64,000 nucleotides of DNA, taken from positions 6,189 to 70,188 of the forward strand of contig JAZRXL010000021.1 in assembly GCA_045600225.1 (NCBI GenBank). Direction: 5' to 3'. Each line of letters begins with the position of its first letter. Positions within the stretch are counted from its first letter, which is position 1. Positions 19,499 to 27,440 of the stretch are shown here, piece by piece. A model generated the notes under the pieces. It worked only from the letters and a program-made list of their open reading frames with translations. It was not told the DNA's origin and searched no databases. The DNA is from UBA1181 sp045600225 (GTDB lineage Bacteria > Bacteroidota > Bacteroidia > Bacteroidales > Paludibacteraceae). The position numbers and the translations under genes were made by a program.

Positions 19499-19522
19499 AG
19501 AGACGTGGTGCACCACGTCTCT
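19499..19522. repeat. Perfect 24-bp palindrome
   Basis: AGAGACGTGGTG followed by its exact reverse complement, then CTAAAAAA. It could be a terminator for the ATPase gene or a mobile palindromic unit. Confidence 0.7.
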
Positions 19523-19527
19523 AAAAA

Positions 19528-19565
19528 ACAAGAAATGCGCAACCCATCGGCTGCGCATTTCTTGT
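19528..19565. terminator. Hairpin, possible terminator
   Basis: A perfect 14-bp stem (19528-19541 with 19552-19565) around a 10-base loop; the A run before it would serve the minus strand. It is the second of three hairpins between the ATPase gene and the Rpn fragment. Confidence 0.55.
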
Positions 19566-19571
19566 ATGTAG

Positions 19572-19613
19572 AGGGGCTTCTGGCTTCGCCCCCTGAGCGG
19601 AGTCGAAGGGGGG
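19572..19613. repeat. Short relative of the REP-like repeat at 21384 and 22459
   Basis: It shares GGCTTCTGGCTTCG and CCCTGAGCG-AGTCGAAGGGG with the two longer copies but lacks the middle segment. Confidence 0.65.
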
Positions 19614-19623
19614 TCTTGACAGA

Positions 19624-19656
19624 GAAGGCGCTCACATACAAGATGTGAACGCCTTC
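19624..19656 (-). other. Hairpin downstream of the Rpn fragment
   Basis: GAAGGCGCTCACAT pairs with ATGTGAACGCCTTC with one mismatch. It lies just past the stop of the minus-strand Rpn remnant; no clear T tract follows. Confidence 0.5.
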
Positions 19657-19670
19657 GCCTTTACCTACTT

Positions 19671-20066
19671 CTATAGTCTTGTAATCTCTTCCAATGGAAT
19701 CTTGGTCATTTCAGCAATCTTTTCGTCAGAAAATCCCACTTGGCGAAGGTTGGAGATGATCTGTTGACGTGCTTTGCTTTCGCCTTCTGCTCTTCCTTGG
19801 GCAATGCCTTGTTTCAACCCACGCTTGAATCCATGCTCCTCCATGTCGATCTCGTCTTCGAGCACCTTCATGCTGGCATCGTAGAGCTTTTGCTCCTCTT
19901 CCGAAAGGGCCGCGACCTTGGCTTTCTCGATCAAACGGAGAAGCCCTTCGTCAGCTCTATCATATACAGATTCGTCTATTTTTTCCATATTACCCATCTC
20001 TTTAAACATGTGCAGCCAAATGTCTTTGGTCGTTATCTTTTCCTTGTTCAATTTGAACTTAGGCAA
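19671..20066 (-). pseudogene. Rpn/PD-(D/E)XK nuclease family protein, 5'-truncated remnant
   Basis: The 131 visible residues match the C-terminal part of Rpn-type recombination-promoting nucleases (also called PD-(D/E)XK nuclease family transposases): a PKF...LTTKDIWLHMFK-type segment, an ALSEEEQKLYDASMK-like helix, and the repeated Gly-Ala-Glu helix HGFKRGLKQGIAQGRAEGES that typically closes the protein. The nuclease domain (normally about 150-200 residues upstream) is missing, and a TAA stops the frame two codons before the first possible start (TTG 20066). The break is about 55 bases from the left end of the IS110 element, so the loss is probably linked to that rearrangement. Confidence 0.75.
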
Positions 20067-20119
20067 ACCTTAGATTTGTAAAGTCATTATTCAAGTTAAA
20101 AATTCGCCTACAAAATTAA

Positions 20120-20127
20120 TAAATTTG
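20120..20127 (+). promoter_or_regulatory. Promoter -7 element at the left end of the IS110 element
   Basis: TAAATTTG matches TAnnTTTG and overlaps the subterminal inverted repeat. No -33 is present to its left, but TTTG occurs at 21365-21368 just past the other end, so a full promoter could form only when the ends are joined in a circle. The last point is inference. Confidence 0.4.
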
Positions 20128-20159
20128 TGATGATATAATAGTATTACTAAACAAAGGAC

Positions 20160-20300
20160 AATGGAAGTCGGATGGTTCATAATTTTGGCAAATGGGTAAG
20201 ACCCAAAAATCTTTTTAGACCGTCCGACTCCGTTGATTCAAAGACCTGAATAAGAATATGCCTTAGTAACGATAAGGTTTGTAGGCAATGAATCAACGTC
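20160..20300 (+). ncRNA. Candidate bridge RNA of the IS110 element
   Basis: Two adjacent long-range stems can form: 20167-20176 with 20219-20228 (10 bp, one G-U) enclosing a small hairpin (20193-20205), and 20231-20240 with 20289-20298 (10 bp, perfect) enclosing another (20261-20265 with 20273-20277). IS110 elements of the IS621 type are known to encode a two-loop bridge RNA in this position, one loop for target and one for donor DNA. The assignment rests on position and predicted folding only. Confidence 0.5.
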
Positions 20301-20327
20301 CAAAGTCCGCTAAAGTTTTTGCAAGAT

Positions 20328-21335
20328 ATGAAGAATTTGTTTATCGGCATTGATGTCAGCAAAGAAAAGTTAAATTTTTGTTTCAGAAATTCAGATGCAA
20401 TCGTTTATGAAGATGAGATTCCAAACATTGTTTCTAATATTAAAAAATTGATAAAGAACGAATTGAAGAAATTAAATGCAGACAAAGAGGATATTCTTAT
20501 ATGTGCCGAATATACAGGACGTTACATCTATCCTCTTGTTTGTGCATGTCGTGATTTAGAAGTTTTTTTGTGGATGGAGGATCCAACAAGAATAAAGAAT
20601 TCATTTGGTGTAACGAGAGGTAAAAACGACACTGTGGACGCAAGACGTATCGCTGAGTACTCCTACCGATTTAACGACAAGGCTGTGGCATACAATGTGA
20701 AGGACAAAACTATTGCCTCTCTCAAAGAATTGCTATCAAACAGAGACCAACTTCTTTCCGATAAAGTGAAATATCAGACTCAGCTGAACGACCAAAAGAA
20801 CTATATGGACAAGAGTGATTACAAGCGCAAGTCTATTCTGTGGAAAAAAGTCATTGAGACGTTACAAAAAATGATTGATGAAATTGAGGGCGAAATGGTG
20901 AACATAATAAGTTCTGACGAAAATATAAAACACCAGATGGATCTGCTAACATCCATTGATGGTGTCGGCAAGAAGTTGGCTATCAATATGATAGTAATAA
21001 CGGAAGGATTTTCCCGATTCCAAAATGCCAGACAATTCAACTGTTATGCTGGTCTTGCACCTTTCCAATATACATCTGGTAAAAGTATCCATTCCAAGTC
21101 TAAGGTGTCGCAAAGGGCAAACAAAAATATCAAGGCTCTGCTGCATTTGTGCGCCGTTAGTGCGGGAACACACATGTTGTCAAGTGAATACAAGGATTAC
21201 TATGAAAGAAGAAGAGCGGAGGGGAAACATCCTATGTGCATATTGAATGTGATTCGAGCAAAAATTGTAGCTCGAATGTTTTCTGTAATAAAAAGAGATA
21301 CTCCATATTCAAAAGAATATAAACTTGTTTCTTAA
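20328..21335 (+). CDS. IS110-family transposase
   Basis: A 335-residue recombinase of usual length. The N-terminal RuvC-like DEDD domain shows D9 (GIDVSKEK), E61 (CAEYTGRY) and D101/D104 (GKNDTVDARRIAEY). A coiled-coil region follows, then the Transposase_20 domain (IDGVGKKLA, FNCYAGLAPFQYTSG, and the Ser-rich SKSKVSQRANKNIK segment that carries the nucleophile in characterised members). ATG 20328 was preferred to the TTG nine bases upstream because MKNLFIGIDVS is the family's usual N-terminus. The gene looks intact, so the element may be active. Confidence 0.95.
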   Translation: MKNLFIGIDVSKEKLNFCFRNSDAIVYEDEIPNIVSNIKKLIKNELKKLNADKEDILICAEYTGRYIYPLVCACRDLEVFLWMEDPTRIKNSFGVTRGKNDTVDARRIAEYSYRFNDKAVAYNVKDKTIASLKELLSNRDQLLSDKVKYQTQLNDQKNYMDKSDYKRKSILWKKVIETLQKMIDEIEGEMVNIISSDENIKHQMDLLTSIDGVGKKLAINMIVITEGFSRFQNARQFNCYAGLAPFQYTSGKSIHSKSKVSQRANKNIKALLHLCAVSAGTHMLSSEYKDYYERRRAEGKHPMCILNVIRAKIVARMFSVIKRDTPYSKEYKLVS

Positions 21336-21383
21336 AGAAATCATCACATTTTATAAAATTTTACTTTGAAAATTCATAAGAAT

Positions 21384-21492
21384 AGATAATGTTTTTGTGG
21401 AATTGTGCTGGCTTCTGGCTTCGACTTCGCTCAGCCAACGTTCGGCTCCGCTCAGCCAACGACTACGCACCCTGAGCGCAGTCGAGGGGGGA
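21384..21492. repeat. REP-like direct repeat, copy 1
   Basis: About 109 bases nearly identical to 22459-22568 (one indel and a few substitutions). It contains internally repeated GCTCAGCCAACG and a partly self-complementary end (CCCTGAGCGCAGTCGAGGG). It begins about 35 bases after the IS110 right end. Confidence 0.9.
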
Positions 21493-21513
21493 GTTGTGTA
21501 ACGACTAATTCCC

Positions 21514-22398
21514 CTATACCACTTGTCCCAAAATCAATGCCTTGGATAGATGGATGACATCAAAGGCGAAGAGCCTTTTGCCGAGGTCTTTGAGAGAGGC
21601 ACCAAAGTGATAGACGGTATCGTCAACGATTAGGAATCGGTCGTGAAAATGGGTTCGATAGGAGAGTATCTCTATGTGTCGGCTAGTGCCATATTCGGCA
21701 TCATGATTCATTTGCAATGTTCGTATGTTCGGACCTATTCGTTCCGTGTAGATCGTGGCTGATACATTGGGTTGCCTAGCCTCCAGAATGTGTAGCGTGT
21801 CTGCTCCCACATAGGCGTCAATCAGTATCACCTCGTGTTGTGCCGTCCGGATGATGCTTTCGGCCACCTCTCTGCCTTCGAGCAGATGTCCCTCGAAAAT
21901 ACAGCCTTCATGTGGCGGCAGTTTTGTTTTTACGAAAAAATCTATTTGTTTTTGGTGCTCGTCCAATCTCTGTTCCACCTTTTGAAACCGTTTGTCAGTT
22001 CGTTCTTGCAGTGCCACCAGTTGGCGATTGATGGAGTAACCACGGAGCAGGTGGTCTTTGAGAACGGAGTTTGCCCAGATGCGGAACTGTGTGCCCTGTT
22101 GTGATTTTACACGATAGCCAACTGAGATGATAACATCGAGATTGTAAAGTTTTGTCTTGTATTTTTTGCCATCAGCGGCAGTTAGTAAGGAATCCTTACA
22201 TACTGAAATTTCATCTAATTCAGATTCTTTGAATATGTTTTTGATGTGGAGAGTTACGTTGTTTCTTGTTGTCTGAAACAAATCTGCCATTTGTTGCTGT
22301 GTCAGCCAGACGGTTTCATTCTCGATTTGTACTTCCAGTTTCAAACTTTCGTTGGGTTGGTAGAGGATAATCTCTCCCAGGGTAGTTTCTTTTTGCAT
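21514..22398 (-). CDS. RhuM-family protein with C-terminal PLD-like domain
   Basis: A 294-residue protein. Residues 10-140 match the Virulence_RhuM family: VWLTQQQMADLF, helix-turn-helix-like NNVTLHIKNIF, and YNLDVIISVGYRVKS...FRIWAN. A short coiled coil (about 145-165) leads to a domain with HDRFLIVDD and YHFGASLKDLGKR, resembling the HxK/R(x)4D motif of phospholipase D-like nucleases with only one copy. RhuM genes are mobile and named from a Salmonella pathogenicity island; their role is unproven. The gene lies exactly between two near-identical direct repeats, suggesting it moved in or out as a unit. Confidence 0.85.
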   Translation of the reverse strand: MQKETTLGEIILYQPNESLKLEVQIENETVWLTQQQMADLFQTTRNNVTLHIKNIFKESELDEISVCKDSLLTAADGKKYKTKLYNLDVIISVGYRVKSQQGTQFRIWANSVLKDHLLRGYSINRQLVALQERTDKRFQKVEQRLDEHQKQIDFFVKTKLPPHEGCIFEGHLLEGREVAESIIRTAQHEVILIDAYVGADTLHILEARQPNVSATIYTERIGPNIRTLQMNHDAEYGTSRHIEILSYRTHFHDRFLIVDDTVYHFGASLKDLGKRLFAFDVIHLSKALILGQVV

Positions 22399-22458
22399 AA
22401 TGATGATAATTAGTTACAGATAGACATCTTGCTTGAGGCAGATGTTTTTATATGGCAA

Positions 22459-22568
22459 AGATAATGTTTTTTGTGGAATTGTGCTGGCTTCTGGCTTCGA
22501 CTTCGCTCAGCCAACGTTCGGCTCCGCTCAGCCAACGACTACGCCCCCTGAGCGTAGTCGAAGGGGAG
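22459..22568. repeat. REP-like direct repeat, copy 2
   Basis: Near-identical and in the same orientation as 21384-21492. The right end runs up to the 3' end of the pectate lyase gene and has an extra GCGCAGTCGAATG. Confidence 0.9.
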
Positions 22569-22588
22569 CGCAGTCGAATGTGGGCGGG

Positions 22589-24901
22589 TTATCGGATCAT
22601 AAACCGTTGACCTTTGGAAATGTAAATTTTACCGCTTTGTAGTGCGTTGCGACGAACTGTCTGACCGATTGAGTTAAAGAACGGGCCTGCTAATTCATCT
22701 GCAGAGTGGAGTAGAAGTAGTCCTGTTGCTTCATCGTATGAAAGTGCAATGTAGAATATATTGACGGCATTGACCTTTGTGATTGTGTGCTTACCTGCAT
22801 TTAGACTGTTGATGGTCAATACATTGTCGGTAATTTTTATGTTTTCCATCTCTGTGATATTGGTGCCGTCTATTTTCAAACTTGGAGTTTCTCCTGATGC
22901 AAATACAATAGTTAGTGTGCCTACGTTTGTTGAGGAGAAAGAAAACTCCGTAGCAGACTCCATTTTTAGACAATCAGTGTAGGTTGTTCCATTTACAGTT
23001 GCACTACCTTTGCTGTTGGAATAACTGCATGAGGTGAATTGATAAAAAGATGAATTAGAAGGAACTCTTCCTGTAAAATGACAAATCATAGATCCTTCAA
23101 CCTCAACATTAGAATCATTGCCATTGCTAGGATTTTGTTCTTCTTCGTTGTTATCTCCTTCACCTTCTCCTGAATTTTCGCCTGCAGTGTTGGATGGCTC
23201 TGTGTATAGATCCACCATTTTGTTTGTATAGTTGGCGATGGCAGACGATAGTTCGCTATCGACATCGTGGCTAGCATCATCACTATCTTTGAAGGTCCAT
23301 TGAAAATCTCCGTGTTGCATTCGTCCTGCACCTAGCTCTCCCTTAACAATGGAAGGAACATCCTCTGCCTTGTCTACTTTTGTGGTAGGCATGATAGATT
23401 TGTTCGTGTCGAAATTGCTGTAATAATGATCACCTTGATAGCTAGTTATGTTTTGTGGAACAATGCTTGATGGCTCGTTTACGACATACGCATCAAAGTC
23501 TTTTGTGGAGTTGATGCCACGCGTGCTCGCATTTTCTAATTTCCCTGCTGTATAGATGCTGTTTGCTCCATAAGGAATAAAGTAGAAGCTGCCAGTCATT
23601 ATATTTCCACAAGCCTTAATGCTACCTCCATCTTCTTTAGAGAAAGTAGCGTTGTCGGTGGTGCGTTGTGAGCCATTGGCATATAGATCACTTCCTTGCA
23701 TAGAGGTTAGCATTGGATATTTACAATTGCGGAAATAGTTGTTCTGCATAAAAACAGAACTACCTAGGGTAGAACCTGCACCATACTTTGAATTACCATC
23801 GTAGTAGTTGTTGTAGACATGAGCGTTGTAGTATCTGCAACGAGGGTGGCGGCTATCGGAGTGGTCGTACCAATTGTGGTGGTAGGTGATGTAAAGAGCA
23901 TCTGCTTGGTAGCTATAAGTTCCTTCGCTCAAGCCTAGTAAGTTGCATTTTCCATTGTCCCAAAAGTGATTGTAGGAAAAGGTTACGTAGTTGGATTTTT
24001 TACAGTCAAGAGCACCATCACCTTTGACTTGGTCTTTGTCGCTTCCTGGTTGGCCATAGAACATATCGTTGTGGTGAACCCAAATATAGTTATTGTCTTG
24101 CTGTAGACCTACATCGTCACCCTCATCGCTATTGCAGTAGAGAAAACCTAGGTTTCTTACTTCGCAGTAGTTTGCATTTTTTAGTCGAATACCCCAACCG
24201 AATGCTGTTGCGTCGTTGCCGATGCCTTCAATGGTTACCGGACTTGAATTGTTTTTCCCTAGGTCGATGATTAAATCACCTTTAAATTCAGTGTCACTTC
24301 CGATGCTACCTGTATTGGTTACTTTGCCGACGATGCGAATAGAGTAGGGTCGAGTTTCGTAACCTTTCTTTATTGCTTTTAGAATCTCTACAATTCCTTT
24401 GCAAGCGGTGGTTGCACCTTTGGATGATGTGATAACGTCACAAGAGATGGTCTCTTTGTTTGCATCAGTTACATAAAGAATAATAGTATTCTGTTTCATC
24501 GTTCCGTTTGCTTGGTAAGCACCAGGAGTGGTAGTACCTTTGAATGCGAAGCCGCTTCTGTCGTGAGACTTCACAGAAATAGTTTCGGATTCGGTCGATT
24601 CTGCGGAAATGTCCGTTCCGTTTTTTACAGGAACAATTTTTAATTGGTAATTGCCTTCAGATAGACCTATTGCGTCGGCTCTTCCATAAGATCCATAATT
24701 GCGAACAAGCTCATCATCCAGTTTGATGTAATTCCCGTTTGTTGGTCGATAATATACATGGTAGTTGTCGTATTGAGAGTCGTTAGTCCATTCAATGTAA
24801 CAAGACTCTAACCAGCCATTGACATGTTTAATTTGGATTTTTGCGTTTGCATTGAAGAATAATCCCACAAAGAGGAATAGATAAATGAATTTTAGTTTCA
24901 T
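22589..24901 (-). CDS. Pectate lyase, polysaccharide lyase family 1, with secretion-type tail
   Basis: 770 residues. After a signal peptide (residues 1-20) there is a fibronectin-like region (about 22-110), then a right-handed beta-helix of PL1 type: WVHHNDM, the Ca-binding-like GDGALDCKK (D295, D299), YHHNWYDH and the SRHPR segment (R351/R354) that carries the catalytic Arg. The enzyme would cleave polygalacturonan by beta-elimination with calcium. An acidic Gly/Asn/Glu linker (about 590-620) and a beta-sandwich (about 630-735) precede a tail GQTVRRNALQSGKIYI...GQRFMIR, like C-terminal sorting tails of secreted Bacteroidota proteins. A TACATTTG -7 element on the minus strand lies at 24927-24934. 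Confidence 0.9.
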   Translation of the reverse strand: MKLKFIYLFLFVGLFFNANAKIQIKHVNGWLESCYIEWTNDSQYDNYHVYYRPTNGNYIKLDDELVRNYGSYGRADAIGLSEGNYQLKIVPVKNGTDISAESTESETISVKSHDRSGFAFKGTTTPGAYQANGTMKQNTIILYVTDANKETISCDVITSSKGATTACKGIVEILKAIKKGYETRPYSIRIVGKVTNTGSIGSDTEFKGDLIIDLGKNNSSPVTIEGIGNDATAFGWGIRLKNANYCEVRNLGFLYCNSDEGDDVGLQQDNNYIWVHHNDMFYGQPGSDKDQVKGDGALDCKKSNYVTFSYNHFWDNGKCNLLGLSEGTYSYQADALYITYHHNWYDHSDSRHPRCRYYNAHVYNNYYDGNSKYGAGSTLGSSVFMQNNYFRNCKYPMLTSMQGSDLYANGSQRTTDNATFSKEDGGSIKACGNIMTGSFYFIPYGANSIYTAGKLENASTRGINSTKDFDAYVVNEPSSIVPQNITSYQGDHYYSNFDTNKSIMPTTKVDKAEDVPSIVKGELGAGRMQHGDFQWTFKDSDDASHDVDSELSSAIANYTNKMVDLYTEPSNTAGENSGEGEGDNNEEEQNPSNGNDSNVEVEGSMICHFTGRVPSNSSFYQFTSCSYSNSKGSATVNGTTYTDCLKMESATEFSFSSTNVGTLTIVFASGETPSLKIDGTNITEMENIKITDNVLTINSLNAGKHTITKVNAVNIFYIALSYDEATGLLLLHSADELAGPFFNSIGQTVRRNALQSGKIYISKGQRFMIR

Positions 24902-24934
24902 GGATATAGTTTTATGGTTCTTGGGGCAAATGTA

Positions 24935-25201
24935 GTAACAATAATTGAAAAGAAAAATTTTAGGAAAGAAAACCTATTTATTACATACGTCAATTTTATT
25001 TAGCTTTAATTGGGGCATCCTCCAGATAGTTGAGGTGTAGTTTGTAAACGAGCGTGTCGAAGGTGTCCTCGAAGGATAAAACTTTTTCAAATGAAATAGA
25101 GGTGAACTGTCAATAAGCCAGATGGTAGAGGCAGGGAAAGAAAATGCAAGATGAGTGTGAATATCTTTGTCGAAATGTTTTCTTGTTTCATAAAATATTT
25201 C
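24935..25201. other. Intergenic region with no gene seen
   Basis: The 267 bases between the pectate lyase promoter and the infC promoter contain no convincing reading frame, repeat or terminator. A second TATCTTTG (25162-25169) could be an alternative infC promoter. Confidence 0.5.
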
Positions 25202-25209
25202 TATTTTTG
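25202..25209 (+). promoter_or_regulatory. Promoter -7 element for the infC operon
   Basis: TATTTTTG matches TAnnTTTG with a T-rich -33 region (TTTT at 25178-25181, spacing 20). It gives a leader of about 70 bases before infC. Confidence 0.55.
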
Positions 25210-25269
25210 CAGTCGCTTTTGCGGGGCGTCTTGTCTCGTGAGCAGAATAAAAAGTGTTTAATTTAAATT

Positions 25270-25275
25270 AGGAGG
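25270..25275 (+). promoter_or_regulatory. Strong Shine-Dalgarno site of infC
   Basis: AGGAGG lies 8 bases before the ATC codon at 25284. A full Shine-Dalgarno is unusual in this window and fixes the unusual start of infC. Confidence 0.75.
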
Positions 25276-25283
25276 ATAAAGTT

Positions 25284-25850
25284 ATCGTAACGAAGCCGAT
25301 TGTTAGAAAGCCCGAGCAAAGAGGTGGATCTAACGGAAAAGAAGCAGCGCACCGTATCAATGACCGTATCAGAGAGAAAGAGGTTCGTTTGGTAGGTGAG
25401 AACGTTGAGCAAGGAGTATATAGTATAGAAGAAGCACTTCGCATCGCCGAAGAGCAAGAGTTGGATCTCATTGAGATATCTCCTAATGCGGTTCCTCCAG
25501 TATGTCGTGTTGCCGACTACCAGAAATTCCTTTACCAGCAAAAGAAGAAGGAGAAGGAAATGAAGGCAAAACAAGCGAAGGTCGTTGTGAAGGAGATTCG
25601 TTTCGGACCTCAAACAGATGAGCACGACTACAATTTTAAATTGAAACATGCGATAGGATTCTTGCAAGAAGGTGCCAAGTTGAAGGCATATGTGTTCTTC
25701 AAGGGAAGATCAATCCTATTTAAGGAGCAAGGAGAAGTTTTGTTGCTTCGTTTTGCCAATGATTTGGAAGAGTATGCAAAGGTTGATCAGTTGCCGTTGT
25801 TGGAGGGTAAGAGAATGATCATCCAATTGTCTCCAAAGAAGAAGAAATGA
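25284..25850 (+). CDS. infC: Translation initiation factor IF-3, with AUC start codon
   Basis: 188 residues with both IF-3 domains: HRINDRIREKEVRLVGEN at the N-terminus and KEIRFGPQTDEHDYNFK ... VKVFFKGR-like segments at the C-terminus, ending in a Lys run. The frame has no ATG before codon 36 (25389), which would delete the essential N-terminal domain. The first plausible codon is ATC at 25284, 8 bases after AGGAGG. In other bacteria infC starts at AUU or a similar codon so that IF-3, which rejects such starts, represses its own synthesis; the same control is likely here. It is followed by rpmI and rplT, the classical operon. Confidence 0.93.
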   Translation: MVTKPIVRKPEQRGGSNGKEAAHRINDRIREKEVRLVGENVEQGVYSIEEALRIAEEQELDLIEISPNAVPPVCRVADYQKFLYQQKKKEKEMKAKQAKVVVKEIRFGPQTDEHDYNFKLKHAIGFLQEGAKLKAYVFFKGRSILFKEQGEVLLLRFANDLEEYAKVDQLPLLEGKRMIIQLSPKKKK

Positions 25851-25885
25851 TTTAAACATTATAAGTTAATTAAATTTTAAGTAAA

Positions 25886-26083
25886 ATGCCAAAAGTAAAG
25901 ACTAATTCCGGTGCCAAAAAGAGGTTTGCCCTTACCGGATCAGGAAAGATTAAGAGAAAGCATGCATTTAAACGTCACATTTTGACAAAGAAGACTAAGA
26001 AGCAAAAGTTGAGTTTGACTCACGCTGCAGTTGTTTCTTCTGCAGATGTTAAGAGCGTAAAGAATTTGCTTTGTCTTCGTTAA
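25886..26083 (+). CDS. rpmI: 50S ribosomal protein L35
   Basis: A 65-residue, very basic protein with the L35 signature (PKVKTNSGAKKRFALTGSGK, then KRKHAFKRHIL and KKTKKQK). The length is normal. It is 35 bases after infC and 78 bases before rplT. Confidence 0.97.
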   Translation: MPKVKTNSGAKKRFALTGSGKIKRKHAFKRHILTKKTKKQKLSLTHAAVVSSADVKSVKNLLCLR

Positions 26084-26161
26084 AAAACTTATTATTAATC
26101 GATTGTTTAGCTTAAAGTTCTCATTCAATTGAGACGCTAACGGTCATAAAAATTTAAAGAA

Positions 26162-26512
26162 ATGCCTAGATCAGTAAATCACGTTGCTTCAAGAGCAAAG
26201 AGAAAGAGAATTTTGAAACTCACCAGAGGTTACTATGGTGCTAGAAAAAATGTTTGGACAGTAGCAAAAAACACTTGGGAAAAGGGTCTTTTGTATGCAT
26301 TCCGCGATCGTAGAAATAAGAAACGTAATTTCCGTGCATTGTGGATTCAACGTATCAACGCTGCTGCTCGCTTGGAGGGTATGTCTTATTCTCAATTAAT
26401 GGGAGCTATCCACAAGGCTGGTATCGAAATGAACCGTAAGGTATTGGCAGATTTGGCAATGAACCAACCAGAGGCTTTCAAGGCTGTAGTTGCTAAAGTA
26501 AAGAACGCTTAA
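26162..26512 (+). CDS. rplT: 50S ribosomal protein L20
   Basis: A 116-residue basic protein with the L20 signature (MPRSVNHVASRAKRKRILK, GARKNVWTVAKN, RDRRNKKRNFRALWIQRINAA). L20 assembles early on 23S rRNA and represses its own operon in several bacteria; I see no clear L20-binding leader here. A terminator follows. Confidence 0.97.
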   Translation: MPRSVNHVASRAKRKRILKLTRGYYGARKNVWTVAKNTWEKGLLYAFRDRRNKKRNFRALWIQRINAAARLEGMSYSQLMGAIHKAGIEMNRKVLADLAMNQPEAFKAVVAKVKNA

Positions 26513-26536
26513 TCTGTTGATTTCAAACGTTTATAC

Positions 26537-26578
26537 AACGATCTCCTATGTAATGTAGGGGATCGTTCTTTTTTTTCT
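26537..26578 (+). terminator. Rho-independent terminator after rplT
   Basis: AACGATCTCCT pairs with AGGGGATCGTT (one G-U) and is followed by CTTTTTTTT. Confidence 0.9.
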
Positions 26579-26589
26579 GTCTGTTTATT

Positions 26590-26619
26590 TTTGCCATAAA
26601 TGCTATTTTCTTACCTTTG
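26590..26619 (+). promoter_or_regulatory. Bacteroidota-type promoter for surE
   Basis: TTTG (26590-26593), 18-base spacer, TACCTTTG (26612-26619), 27 bases before the start. Confidence 0.7.
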
Positions 26620-26645
26620 TGTTTGAACATAAGATGGTATAAATT

Positions 26646-27440
26646 ATGGAAAAACCAATTCGACCAACGATATTAATAACCAATGACGATAGCGTTTATT
26701 CAAAGGGTATTTGTGAGTTGATAAAAGTAGCTCGCGAATTTGGAGATGTTGTAGTCGTTGCTCCTGACAGGGTACGTTCAGGTATGTCTAGGGCAATCAC
26801 CCATATGGAATCAATGCGTTTGAATAAACTGCACGACGAGGATGGCTTTGTTGTTTATTCTTGTTCGGGAACTCCTGTCGATTGTGTAAAACTGGCATTC
26901 TTTGCTCTGTTCGATGAGAAAAGACCAGATCTTCTTCTTTCGGGAATTAATCATGGATCGAATTCTTCGGTTAATTCATTGTATTCTGCAACAGTGGGTG
27001 CGGCAATGGAAGGTTGTGTTAATAACGTGAAGTCGGTTGCTTTCTCTTTGTGCGACCATCGCGAAGATGCAGATTTCTCATTTATGCTGCCTGCTGCGAG
27101 AGAGATTATAGCACAAGTGATAGAGAATGATTTGCCCTATGCCACTTATTTGAATGTGAACTTTCCGATAGGAGAGTTGAAAGGTGTGAGAGTTTGTCGT
27201 CAAGCAGATGCTCGTTGGAGTGAGGAGTATGATCAAAAGGTGTCGGAATATGGAGATAAATCCTATCAGTTGGCAGGTTACTTTATGAATAGGGAACCTG
27301 ATTCGGAAGATACGGATGAATGGGCTTTGAATCATCATTGTGGATCCATAGTCCCTACAAAGGTCGATTTGACTAATTATGATAGTTTAAATGAAATAAA
27401 AAATAGATTTGAGAAATGTTTGAAGAATCAGAAGAGATAG
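26646..27440 (+). CDS. surE: 5'/3'-nucleotidase SurE
   Basis: 264 residues. The metal-binding N-terminal motif is ILITNDDS (the family usually has NDDG), followed by VVVAPDRVRSGMS, a CSGTPVDCV segment and LLSGINHGSNSSVNSLYSATVGAAMEG. SurE removes phosphate from nucleoside monophosphates. The last 25 bases overlap the next gene, so the surE-membrane protein-lpxB set is translationally coupled. Confidence 0.94.
   Translation: MEKPIRPTILITNDDSVYSKGICELIKVAREFGDVVVVAPDRVRSGMSRAITHMESMRLNKLHDEDGFVVYSCSGTPVDCVKLAFFALFDEKRPDLLLSGINHGSNSSVNSLYSATVGAAMEGCVNNVKSVAFSLCDHREDADFSFMLPAAREIIAQVIENDLPYATYLNVNFPIGELKGVRVCRQADARWSEEYDQKVSEYGDKSYQLAGYFMNREPDSEDTDEWALNHHCGSIVPTKVDLTNYDSLNEIKNRFEKCLKNQKR

Larger units (their letters stand above)
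20120..21350 (+). mobile_element. IS110-family insertion sequence
   Basis: One transposase gene preceded by about 200 bases of structured non-coding DNA and followed by only about 15 bases. TGTGATGAT at 20126-20134 recurs inverted (ATCATCACA) at 21340-21348, marking both ends. The exact termini cannot be fixed because this family makes no target duplication and has no long terminal inverted repeats. Confidence 0.75.

Noticed and set aside
22433..22642. Frame across REP-like repeat copy 2
   Set aside because: It consists of translated repeat sequence and overlaps the end of the pectate lyase gene.
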